Position numbers and translations under genes: made by a program
The notes under the pieces: generated by a model
Told to the model about the DNA's origin: nothing
What the model saw: the letters and a program-made list of their open reading frames with translations, nothing else
The model's database searches: none
Shown here: in pieces, positions 28,203-34,797 of the stretch
Numbering within the stretch: position 1 is the stretch's first letter
Layout of the letters: every line of letters begins with the position of its first letter
Origin: a virus
Reading direction: 5' to 3' (one strand)
Virus record (IMG/VR): IMGVR_UViG_3300043568_002425
Coordinates: 1-34,797 of that record
Length of the DNA stretch: 34,797 nt

Positions 28203-30457
28203 GGAGTGGGAAATCGAATAATTCCGTCATCGCCTACCACAGGAATTTCGTGAGCCACTGCATCAAACACCACATCATCACCATTCATGTCCGCAGTGAT
28301 GTCGCAGTCTGCCAGCCGATCAAACAAGATTCGCTTGCTGAGTGGCACTCGAATCAACTGGTCAATCTTGCGACTCAGGGGTCGTGCACCCATCTTGGAG
28401 TCATATCCTTTGTCAGCCAGCATGTCAATCACAGCTTCGGTCATGTTGAGTCGAATGTTCTTGGCCAGCAAGCTGGTCTTGAGTTCTTCGGCAAACTTCA
28501 CAACCACTTTCTTGATAGCCAGGGTGTCCAGCTTGGAGAACTTCACAATCTGATCAATACGGTTACGCATTTCAGGTTTGAAAAACTCCTTGAGTGCTCG
28601 CTCATCTTCTCCGCTTTTTTCCTGCGAACCAAAGCCAATGTTGTTGACTTCACTGGCAGCAGCACCCAGGTTGGATGTCAAGATAATGATACAGTTCTTG
28701 ACGTTGACTCGTTTGCCACCACTGCTGGTAATCACACCTTCGTCCAGCATCTGTAGCAAGATGTTACTGACGTCAGGATGTGCTTTTTCAATTTCGTCAA
28801 ACAAGATGATGCTGAACGGATTCTTACTGATGTCAGAAATCAGTTTGCCGCCGCCCACGTTGCCATCTTCAAAACCCACATAGCCTGGGGGAGCACCGAT
28901 CAAGCCGCTCACACTGTGCCGCTCTTGAAACTCGCTCATGTCATACTTGAGTAGATGCATGTCAAGATTTTGGCTCAACAATCGTGCCAGTTCAGTTTTG
29001 CCTGTACCGGTTGGACCCAAGAACAAGAAACTGGCCATGGGTCGTTTTTCGTTGCTGATGCCAGCAAAGCTGATGTACACTCGATCCAGCACAGCGTCCA
29101 CAGCTGAGTCTTGCCCATACAGTTTTTGCTTGATGTTTGATTCCAGTTCCACAATCTTGGCTGATCGCTCGTTTTGCAGTTTGTCCGTGGGCACGCCAGT
29201 CATGCGAGCCACCTGCTGTTCAATCATGTCTCGAGTGACGGTGACTGTGCCTTGATCTTTCACACGCTCTCGAGCACAAGCAGCATCAATGATGTCAATA
29301 CTTTTGTCAGGATTCTTGCGGTCATGAATGTAACGAGCAGCCAGTTCCACTGCAGTGATCATGGCTTCTGTGTCAATCAACACATTGTGAAACTGTTCCA
29401 GGCGCGGACTGAGGCCAATCAGGATCTTTTCCGTGGTTTCTGCATCGGGCTCGTCAATGCTGAGTCGATAGAATCTACGCATGAGTGCACGATCTTTTTC
29501 AAAGCTTTCGTAGTACTCTTCCCAGGTGGTTGACGCCACAACCTTGAGGTTGCCTTTGGTAATAGCCGGCTTCAGCATGTTGGCAAAGTCCAGCCCTGCA
29601 GTTGACCCTGCACCCGCACCTTTCATGGTGTGCGCTTCGTCCACAAACAGGATACAGTTTTTCTTGGATTCCAGAGCAGAAATAACTGCTTTAAATTTTT
29701 CTTCAAACTCGCCGCGATATTTAGAACCTGCCAGCAGGCTGCCAATTTCAAGACTCCAGACTTCATGCCCTTTTAGGAACTCGGGCACACGTCCGGCAAT
29801 GATTTCCTGTGCCAGGCCATCCACAATGTGTGTTTTGCCCACACCAGGATCGCCAACCATGAGCACATTGGCCTTGAAGCGTCGAGCCAGCACGGTGATC
29901 ATTTCTTCCAGTTCTTTGCTTCGACCAATCATGGGTTCTAACTGATCTTTTTCAGCACAAGCAGTAAGACTAGTGCAGTATTCGTTTAGAATGCTGTCGG
30001 CCTGGCTGCTACTGAGTTTGACATCAGTGGGTCGATAATTCTTTTGCCAGAACTCCACAAACTCTGATTTCTTCATGCCAAATTTCAACATGAAATATTG
30101 TGCGTGACTATTGCCTTCGCTCATGATTGAAAGATACAGATCAATCACGGTAAGGTTGCGACGACCGGTAAACATGACCTGTACGTTGGCACGGTTAAAA
30201 ATGCGTTCCAGGGCCTGTGTCTTTTTAGGCACATCAACGTCGGGGTTGACCAGGCTCACAAGGCTTTTTAGATATACATCAATTTCCTGGTCCATGTGGT
30301 CAGTGTCCACACCAAAATTGGCCACAGTTTTTCTAAAAGGTGCATATCGAATCATGCTCAACAGCAGGTGTTCAGAGGTCACATATTCGTGCTGCCGCTC
30401 CTGTGCAATTTTCACAGCCTGATCAACAATGTGTTCAATTTCGGGAGTAGGGGTCAT
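28199..30457 (-). CDS. ClpA-type AAA+ unfoldase
   Basis: 752 aa from MTPTPEIEHIVDQAV at 30457 (AAGGA 6 nt upstream); about the length of E. coli ClpA (758 aa). The N-domain (EHIVDQAVKIAQERQHEYVTSEHLLL) precedes two AAA modules: Walker A GDPGVGKT (202-209) and GPTGTGKT (481-488), Walker B CILFVDEAHT and IILFDEIEKAH, arginine-finger region MRRFYRL, pore-loop motif SKYRGEFEE, and GAPPGYVGFEDG. NNIGFGSQ (605-612) keeps an IGF tripeptide like the ClpP-docking loop of ClpA/ClpX, so it might recruit host ClpP. No ClpB-type middle domain. Its role could be unfolding host or virion proteins or redirecting host proteolysis. It lies next to a DnaJ-like gene. Confidence 0.93.
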   Translation of the reverse strand: MTPTPEIEHIVDQAVKIAQERQHEYVTSEHLLLSMIRYAPFRKTVANFGVDTDHMDQEIDVYLKSLVSLVNPDVDVPKKTQALERIFNRANVQVMFTGRRNLTVIDLYLSIMSEGNSHAQYFMLKFGMKKSEFVEFWQKNYRPTDVKLSSSQADSILNEYCTSLTACAEKDQLEPMIGRSKELEEMITVLARRFKANVLMVGDPGVGKTHIVDGLAQEIIAGRVPEFLKGHEVWSLEIGSLLAGSKYRGEFEEKFKAVISALESKKNCILFVDEAHTMKGAGAGSTAGLDFANMLKPAITKGNLKVVASTTWEEYYESFEKDRALMRRFYRLSIDEPDAETTEKILIGLSPRLEQFHNVLIDTEAMITAVELAARYIHDRKNPDKSIDIIDAACARERVKDQGTVTVTRDMIEQQVARMTGVPTDKLQNERSAKIVELESNIKQKLYGQDSAVDAVLDRVYISFAGISNEKRPMASFLFLGPTGTGKTELARLLSQNLDMHLLKYDMSEFQERHSVSGLIGAPPGYVGFEDGNVGGGKLISDISKNPFSIILFDEIEKAHPDVSNILLQMLDEGVITSSGGKRVNVKNCIIILTSNLGAAASEVNNIGFGSQEKSGEDERALKEFFKPEMRNRIDQIVKFSKLDTLAIKKVVVKFAEELKTSLLAKNIRLNMTEAVIDMLADKGYDSKMGARPLSRKIDQLIRVPLSKRILFDRLADCDITADMNGDDVVFDAVAHEIPVVGDDGIIRFPTP

Positions 30458-30512
30458 TGGAATCCTTGAGTTGTTTTGTTTATTATAACGCAATGCCAAC
30501 TGCAATGCAAGT

Positions 30513-31280
30513 TTATTTTTGGTATTGTTGTATGGCCGCCACAATTTCTGGGGCAATTGTTTTGGGTATTTCGCCTTGAACACGTAACATTAGATCTCCT
30601 GTTTGGCCGTGACGATCCTGCAGGCCATGTCCTTTCAGTCGCATGGTGGTGCCCGGTTGAGTGCCTTGCGGCACACCCACAACCAATTGGTGTCCTAGTA
30701 TATTGATCACTTCGGTCTCGACTCCTAGAATCAGGTCCCAGATTGGCACACGATGCTCGCAGTAGAGATTGAGGTCTTCTCGGCGCCATCTGGCATCTGG
30801 GCGGACTCGAAATTGCACAATCAGGTCTACACCACCTGGGCCCACGCCACTGTATTGAACATTGTCTCCATCGTTGATGCCTTTTGGGATTTCAATTTGC
30901 ACGGTGCTGGACCCTGTTGATGTGCCTACATTCACAGTGCGACTGCCGCCTTGCGCCACATCCAGCAAGGTGATCCACACAGTCATACGCACATGATTTC
31001 TGCGAGATGTTTGTCCGGACTGCTGACCAAACATCTGTCCAAAGATGTCGTGCATGTTGAATCCACCGCCGGGGAATCCTGAAAACTGCGGTCTAGGGTT
31101 GTCGTATTCAGCTCGCTGGGCAGGATCGCTCAGGGTATCGTATGCAGTTTGCAGTTCTTGAAACTTGACAGTGTTGCCGCCTTTGTCAGGATGATGTTGA
31201 GAAGCCAGCTTGCGATAGGCTTTTTTTATTTCGTCCGGAGTGGCAGTACGAGCAACATCAAGTGTTTTGTAGTGATCCAT
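30513..31280 (-). CDS. DnaJ/CbpA-like co-chaperone
   Basis: 255 aa, start MDHYKTLDVARTATPDEI. The J-domain is complete with the HPD motif at residues 30-32 and the KAYRKLASQHHPDKGG helix; it is followed by a Gly/Phe-rich linker (FSGFPGGGFNM). The C-terminal substrate-binding domains are present (VNVGTSTGSSTVQIEIPKGI, DLILGVETEVINILGHQLVV, GTQPGTTMRLKGHGL), while the CxxCxGxG zinc finger is absent, so it is type II (CbpA-like). It would stimulate host DnaK. The start lacks a ribosome site and lies just after the lysis-operon terminator, so how it is transcribed is unclear. Confidence 0.9.
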   Translation of the reverse strand: MDHYKTLDVARTATPDEIKKAYRKLASQHHPDKGGNTVKFQELQTAYDTLSDPAQRAEYDNPRPQFSGFPGGGFNMHDIFGQMFGQQSGQTSRRNHVRMTVWITLLDVAQGGSRTVNVGTSTGSSTVQIEIPKGINDGDNVQYSGVGPGGVDLIVQFRVRPDARWRREDLNLYCEHRVPIWDLILGVETEVINILGHQLVVGVPQGTQPGTTMRLKGHGLQDRHGQTGDLMLRVQGEIPKTIAPEIVAAIQQYQK

Positions 31281-31291
31281 ATTTGAGTCGT

Positions 31292-31327
31292 AAAAAAGCA
31301 GTCAACACAATAGTTATGCTGACTGCT
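31292..31327 (-). terminator. Intrinsic terminator of the lysis operon
   Basis: On the minus strand AGCAGTCA pairs perfectly with TGACTGCT (8 bp), extended inward by further pairs including G-T wobbles, and is followed directly by six T residues. It lies just after the last lysis-operon gene. Confidence 0.88.
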
Positions 31328-31337
31328 GAGTTAGTCG

Positions 31338-31553
31338 TTACTTTTTAGCATTTTTGTCAGGGACAGTGGTACCTTCTACTTTTTTATGGACTTTGATTTT
31401 CTTACAAATTTGAACTTGTTTACCAGTTTTCTTATCCATGACTGGTTTGCCAGAGGAGTCCATTTTTGGTGAGCAAATTTCTTTAATTTCAGCAGCGGCA
31501 TGTGCTGTGCCAACTAATATCAAACTTGTTGCTAGTGCTAATAATAATTTCAT
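31338..31553 (-). CDS. Small secreted (periplasmic) protein, 71 aa
   Basis: Start MKLLLALATSLILVGTAHAA at 31553 has a strong AAGGAG 8 nt upstream; the longer frame is a Gln-rich shadow of the holin-like gene and is rejected. Residues 1-19 are a Sec signal peptide with an AHA|A site. The mature part (about 52 aa) is lysine-rich with two cysteines (EICSPK, VQICKKIKVHKK) that could form a disulfide. It ends the lysis operon, so it may help lysis or modify the envelope, but no family is recognised. Confidence 0.72.
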   Translation of the reverse strand: MKLLLALATSLILVGTAHAAAEIKEICSPKMDSSGKPVMDKKTGKQVQICKKIKVHKKVEGTTVPDKNAKK

Positions 31554-31566
31554 TTTATACTCCTTT

Positions 31567-32064
31567 TTAAATTTCTGGCTGATTAAACTCTGGTACAACT
31601 TTCTTACCGCTGGCTGTTGTTGCTGTTGGGGTTGTCCCCCAACTTGGTGCTGGGGTAAAACTTGATGCAGGCGTTGCCGTTCCAAATCCTGAACTACCAG
31701 CAAAGCTACTTGGTGCTGGAGAACCGAAGCCTCCTGCCGACGGTTGGCTAAATGTTGAAGGCCCGCTGGAGAATCCTGTTGTTGGTGTTTGTATTCCGCC
31801 ATTGTTGGCTCCGCCAAGTTTTTCTTGCGTACGACCATACGCAGCAACACCTAACACTGCACCCATGGCCAGGTGAAATAGTCCAGCGCCTTGCAGTGTC
31901 AACGGATTCCACTGAGTGATAGGTGTGTGAGTTACGGTCTGTAGTAGACTCCATAGTATGGGAAATATCACCATGTCCATCATACAGACAACCATGTACA
32001 TCCAACCCATGGCTGGACGCCATTTTGAATTCATCCAGTCTTCTTTTTTTGTTTCTTTACTCAT
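31567..32064 (-). CDS. Holin-like membrane protein
   Basis: 165 aa, start MSKETKKEDWMNSKWRPAMG overlapping the upstream stop (ATGA). It has a WRP..GW N-terminal motif followed by one hydrophobic span (MYMVVCMMDMVIFPILWSLL), a short loop (WNPLTLQGAGL), a second span (FHLAMGAVLGVAAYG) and RTQEKLGG. This fits the 3TM holin pattern of gene-transfer-agent and phage holins, then a long Ser/Thr/Pro/Gly-rich tail (about 70 residues). It would make lesions in the inner membrane to time lysis. Assigned by topology and its position beside endolysin and spanins. Confidence 0.62.
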   Translation of the reverse strand: MSKETKKEDWMNSKWRPAMGWMYMVVCMMDMVIFPILWSLLQTVTHTPITQWNPLTLQGAGLFHLAMGAVLGVAAYGRTQEKLGGANNGGIQTPTTGFSSGPSTFSQPSAGGFGSPAPSSFAGSSGFGTATPASSFTPAPSWGTTPTATTASGKKVVPEFNQPEI

Positions 32065-32330
32065 TTTGCTGCCTTTTCAAAAATATTTTTTTGTATTTTG
32101 TACCAATCATTCCAGGCATCAACTTTGATTGCACATTCATAGTAGGTGGTATAGTTGATGGTGATTGTTTTAGATACTTCGCTTAGTTTGGGATCCTGTG
32201 ATAGTTGCTGCAATGCGGGGCATGTTTGTGTTGCAATTGCGCCTGGACTGTCGGGAAATTTTGCAGAGACTGGTACTGTTGTGCCACAGGCTTGTAACAA
32301 CACTACTGACAGTAATAATAGATATTTCAT
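32061..32330 (-). CDS. Lipoprotein, probable outer-membrane spanin subunit
   Basis: 89 aa, start MKYLLLLSVVLLQACGTTVP. A signal sequence ends in a lipobox (LQAC, Cys15), so the mature protein is lipid-anchored. The mature part has two further cysteines (TCPALQQL, YYECAIKV) and a helix (AWNDWYKIQKNIFEKAAK). Together with the upstream coiled-coil membrane protein it resembles an Rz/Rz1 spanin pair, which fuses inner and outer membranes at lysis. It overlaps both neighbours by ATGA. Confidence 0.62.
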   Translation of the reverse strand: MKYLLLLSVVLLQACGTTVPVSAKFPDSPGAIATQTCPALQQLSQDPKLSEVSKTITINYTTYYECAIKVDAWNDWYKIQKNIFEKAAK

Positions 32331-32809
32331 TTCTTAGCCTCAACTGGAGTAGCAGCGTCATTGTGTGCTTTGACAAATTCTTTTGGTATTTCACACACGC
32401 CACCAGGTAAAAATTTTGTATCGTATTTGACAACTTCTCGATCAATATATTGAACAACATCTTGCCCACGCCGCTGAATAACTTCGGTCTTCTTGACAAC
32501 CCGTTCTACAATTTTTACAGTTTCTTTTTTGCTTTCAGCTTCAGCTGCGGCCAACTTGGCTTCTACTTCTTTTACCTTGTCACGCCAAATCATTTCAGTA
32601 GCGTAGCCGCCTTTAAAGTACACGCCAGCCAACAGTACAACTATGCTGCCAATTTGCAATGCTTTGTAGTACGGTGCCAGTGGCGGAAAAAATTGTAAAA
32701 TCTTATTGAGAAAGAAACAGAATAAAACAGTGCCGACTACGCCAGTTATCAATACTGCATTGACTATAAACTGTAAAAAACTGTCCGAAAAGAAATGCAG
32801 TAACCACAT
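32327..32809 (-). CDS. Inner-membrane coiled-coil protein, probable i-spanin
   Basis: 160 aa, start MWLLHFFSDSFLQFIVNAVL with AGGA 8 nt upstream. Two hydrophobic segments (FIVNAVLITGVVGTVLFCFF and IGSIVVLLAGVYF) precede a long charged helix rich in Glu/Lys/Ala/Val (KVKEVEAKLAAAEAESKKET, then VKIVERVVKKTEVI), typical of the periplasmic coiled coil of i-spanins. The C-terminus has LPGGVCEIPKEFV. Two membrane segments instead of one is slightly unusual. It sits between endolysin and lipoprotein genes. Confidence 0.62.
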   Translation of the reverse strand: MWLLHFFSDSFLQFIVNAVLITGVVGTVLFCFFLNKILQFFPPLAPYYKALQIGSIVVLLAGVYFKGGYATEMIWRDKVKEVEAKLAAAEAESKKETVKIVERVVKKTEVIQRRGQDVVQYIDREVVKYDTKFLPGGVCEIPKEFVKAHNDAATPVEAKK

Positions 32810-32810
32810 A

Positions 32811-33437
32811 TTATAATCCTAGCACATGTAAAGCATGATTATAGTGTTTGATACGATCTTCGAGCCCAATGGTGCCGCCATTGATTCGTTTGGTCAAGGT
32901 GACAATGTCACCCTTGTCGGCCCATTGATTCAAGTTGTTGGCTTCCCAGAACCATGCAGCACTTTGTACACAGCCTTCGAAGGTTAATAAATGTTCGCTG
33001 GCTTCTTCCACTGACTGTTCTGTGCTTTCGGCATAGCGAGTGTAGTTGTCTTTGCCAGTCAACTGAATAAGGCCTCGACCACAATAACGATAACCATCGC
33101 CACTGGCTTCATTGCCGTTGCCCATGCGATTGGCATAAACTCTATTGGCAATCATTTCGCCTTTGCCTGCATACTGCTGTGCCAATTCATCTGTGGGAAA
33201 ATACTTGGCAAAAGTCTTGCGCAGACTGACTGCCCTATAATTTAAATTTTCTTTGATAAATTTGAATCCACCGCTTTCATGAGCGCATTGAGCAACAAAT
33301 GCTGCAATTCTCTGCGGAGTGTTGATATCGTAGTCTGGCAGTATCTGCTCCAGTGCTTCGTACCAACTATCAATATGAGGATTTCCCGGAACCATTTCTT
33401 CCAGTTGTGACAATGTTAACCCAAAATTGTTTGACAT
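32811..33437 (-). CDS. GH19-family (chitinase-like) endolysin
   Basis: 208 aa, start MSNNFGLTLSQLEEMVPGNP at 33437 with GGAG 9 nt upstream. Glycoside hydrolase 19 features: a small N-terminal domain (LTLSQLEEMVPGNPHIDSWY), AAFVAQCAHESGGFKFIKENL with candidate catalytic acid Glu54, KYFPTDELAQQYAGKGEMIANRVYANRMGNG, and YRYCGRGLIQLTGKDNYTRY. Phage members cleave the peptidoglycan glycan strand. No signal peptide, so it needs the holin-like protein. First complete gene of the lysis cassette, followed by spanins and holin. Confidence 0.9.
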   Translation of the reverse strand: MSNNFGLTLSQLEEMVPGNPHIDSWYEALEQILPDYDINTPQRIAAFVAQCAHESGGFKFIKENLNYRAVSLRKTFAKYFPTDELAQQYAGKGEMIANRVYANRMGNGNEASGDGYRYCGRGLIQLTGKDNYTRYAESTEQSVEEASEHLLTFEGCVQSAAWFWEANNLNQWADKGDIVTLTKRINGGTIGLEDRIKHYNHALHVLGL

Positions 33438-33490
33438 TTTAGTGTGCTCCATTAATTTTAGACTGACCACCCTGTGTGTTAGCAGCCATG

Positions 33491-33547
33491 CTAAACATAG
33501 GGATTACCGGGTATGATTTGTTGCAGTTGTGCAGTGCTAATTTGCAT
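33491..33547 (-). pseudogene. Truncated endolysin-like N-terminal peptide
   Basis: MQISTAQLQQIIPGNPYV then a TAG stop. It closely echoes the endolysin's LTLSQLEEMVPGNPHID and has its own AAGG upstream and a late box (33574-33581). It may be a broken endolysin start duplicated upstream of the intact gene, or a short leader peptide. The rest of the 210-base gap (33438-33647) also holds an 18-codon frame (MFSMAANTQGGQ) of doubtful value. Confidence 0.4.
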
Positions 33548-33573
33548 AGTGTTGATACCTTGTTATATAAGAA

Positions 33574-33581
33574 TATTTATC
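33574..33581 (-). promoter_or_regulatory. Late-promoter box GATAAATA for the lysis operon
   Basis: GATAAATATTC on the minus strand, one mismatch from TATAAATA, upstream of the peptide at 33547 and of the endolysin. It fits late expression of lysis genes. Confidence 0.55.
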
Positions 33582-33647
33582 CCATTCTGGCGTGATTCAC
33601 GTCGTGATTAACTGGGCACATAATTTTTACATCATAAGTATTGCTAT

Positions 33648-34797
33648 ATGAATGTATTAATTCTGACGCCCGACGCTGTGGGCAGCACTTTGTTGCAACG
33701 CATGCTGACCATATACATGCAGTTTCATCAGTTCGGCCGTCCGGTGATTAACCTGCACGAATTAACCAATGGCCTGGCCAAGTATTACAGTCCTGAATTC
33801 AACCAGGAACTTGTAAGCAAACATGCAATCAAAAACTGGGGGTATTATCAGTCGCTGGAACAAGTGGTTGAACTACTCGGCAGTGTAGATCATTATAAAA
33901 CTTCCAGACTTGCGCATTATCATATACGTCATCGCAACGATACTGTTGCTCAACAGGTGCCTTTTTATCAGTACCTTAACAAAAACTTTTACATAATTGC
34001 GTGTCGCAGAGCCAATGTGTTCGAGCATGCTTTGAGTATGACACTCAACAAAGTAACTAAAAAATTAAATGTATATTCAGCCACTGAAAAAATAGATACA
34101 TTTTATGACATTTATCAATCAGGAATACAACTTGATTCGCAGGCTTTTGAGTATCAGCTCAATGCGTACCGTGATTATATCAACTGGAGCAATCAGTATT
34201 TCAACGTAAGTTCATATTTTAACTACGAACAAGATGTGCCAAGACTTGAACAGTTTATTCTTGGCCTTCCAGTGTTTAGCAGTCAGCCTGAATTGGTAAC
34301 CTGGGAAAAAAACTTTGGAATTACATTCAACACCTGGAACAAGATGCACTATGCTCGCAGTGATTTGAGTAGTTTAATGTTTGACTCAAACAACAAAATT
34401 GACCAATTGATATTAGACCTTCCTGAGTCAGTGTCTTACTATCAGCAAAAATCGCCAATAGATTGGCCAGCAATAACTACACCGCAAGATATTAATCAAC
34501 TGCCCGTGTCAATCAAAACACAATTTACACGTGACTATGTTCGTCAAGAGGGCATATTTTCTTTGTTGCCACAAGATCGACAATCTGAATTGTCTTTTGC
34601 AAAACAAGGCTATGTAGAAGCACAAAAGACTATTGATCAAATGGTCAAATTAGGAATTTTGAAGAATGGGCCACCAATCAAAAAACAAACCCTGGCCGAA
34701 AAAACAAAGATAGTAAAAAATTTCGATCAATTGACTGAAATATACAACCATTGGGCAATCAACAATTCGAGCATTGCAAAACCAATTGCTGCTGAAG
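33648..34797 (+). CDS. Conserved phage protein, sulfotransferase-like, 3' end outside window
   Basis: Plus-strand frame open from ATG at 33648 to the window edge (383 codons). The start MNVLILTPDAVGSTLLQRML resembles the PAPS-binding loop of sulfotransferases (G.GSTLLQR-type), and YIIACRRANVFEHALSMTLN sits where these enzymes have their second phosphate-binding motif (R.P...FSS). The rest is aromatic and charged with no clear catalytic triad. The identification is weak; a sulfotransferase-like fold repurposed in phages is possible. It diverges from the lysis operon. No Shine-Dalgarno; CATAAGTA, a poor late-box match, lies 7 nt upstream. Confidence 0.55.
   Translation, partial: MNVLILTPDAVGSTLLQRMLTIYMQFHQFGRPVINLHELTNGLAKYYSPEFNQELVSKHAIKNWGYYQSLEQVVELLGSVDHYKTSRLAHYHIRHRNDTVAQQVPFYQYLNKNFYIIACRRANVFEHALSMTLNKVTKKLNVYSATEKIDTFYDIYQSGIQLDSQAFEYQLNAYRDYINWSNQYFNVSSYFNYEQDVPRLEQFILGLPVFSSQPELVTWEKNFGITFNTWNKMHYARSDLSSLMFDSNNKIDQLILDLPESVSYYQQKSPIDWPAITTPQDINQLPVSIKTQFTRDYVRQEGIFSLLPQDRQSELSFAKQGYVEAQKTIDQMVKLGILKNGPPIKKQTLAEKTKIVKNFDQLTEIYNHWAINNSSIAKPIAAE

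Noticed and set aside
30454-30789. Arg-rich minus-strand ORF overlapping the end of the DnaJ-like gene
   Set aside because: Different-frame shadow of the DnaJ C-terminal domain, with low-complexity composition.
31554-31850. N-terminal extension of the small secreted protein (Gln-rich, about 99 residues)
   Set aside because: It is a shadow of the Ser/Thr/Pro-rich tail of the holin-like gene in another frame; the signal peptide and AAGGAG place the true start at 31553.

Overview
The window looks like part of the genome of a large T4-like tailed phage (Caudoviricetes, myovirus type), probably an uncultured aquatic one with a Gram-negative host. The T4-like evidence is a family B DNA polymerase with exonuclease, a gp45-like sliding clamp, a DsbA-like late-transcription DNA-binding protein, TATAAATA-type late-promoter boxes, and proteins that resemble T4 internal head proteins. 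The Gram-negative host is suggested by a spanin-like pair (inner-membrane coiled coil plus lipoprotein), a GH19 endolysin and Tat-type signal sequences. Genes are packed tightly, mostly on the minus strand, often with ATGA overlaps. No stretch over 300 bases lacks a gene, and I saw no tRNA, rRNA, CRISPR array or insertion sequence.

Layout (minus strand unless stated). 1-4403: operon with a tRNA-guanine-transglycosylase/DpdA-like protein, a conserved 165-aa protein, a QueD-like tunnelling-fold candidate, two small proteins and a GT-B glycosyltransferase; candidate nucleobase-modification module. 4400-9700: replication block (sliding clamp, methyltransferase-like protein, DNA polymerase, DsbA-like) with two small genes, a possible polymerase translational operator and a possible small plus-strand ORF. 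9709-11311: unknown protein, Dps-like ferritin, MRAHEI protein, small beta-rich protein. 11349-14950 (plus strand): radical SAM/SPASM, methyltransferase, DUF6492-type glycosyltransferase, and a GT10-like conserved protein. 14925-17103: SGNH hydrolase, PIG-L deacetylase, second DUF6492-type protein. Together these form a sugar/surface-glycan island.

17130-26552 is the most unusual part. Three coupled genes encode a 67-aa and a 508-aa protein that both start MRA[HK]EF with an (L/I)xE motif at residues 8-10, and a 1467-aa multidomain protein (nucleotidyltransferase, two zinc metalloprotease-like domains, amidoligase-like domain, triple C-terminal repeat). After a terminator and a glycosyltransferase comes a 765-aa multidomain protein with an N-terminal nucleotidylyltransferase. 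Domain linkers in the large proteins carry repeated (L/I/V)xE motifs. Two internal linkers place an IxE or LxE motif directly before a Tat-type signal sequence. My hypothesis is that these are capsid-packaged precursors, cut by the phage prohead protease and delivered into the host as separate effectors.

26568-31280: small conserved proteins followed by a ClpA-type unfoldase that keeps an IGF tripeptide and a DnaJ/CbpA-like co-chaperone. 31292-33581: late lysis cassette (endolysin, spanin-like pair, holin-like protein, secreted small protein) with its own late promoter and a strong intrinsic terminator. 33648-end (plus strand): start of a sulfotransferase-like conserved phage protein cut by the window edge.
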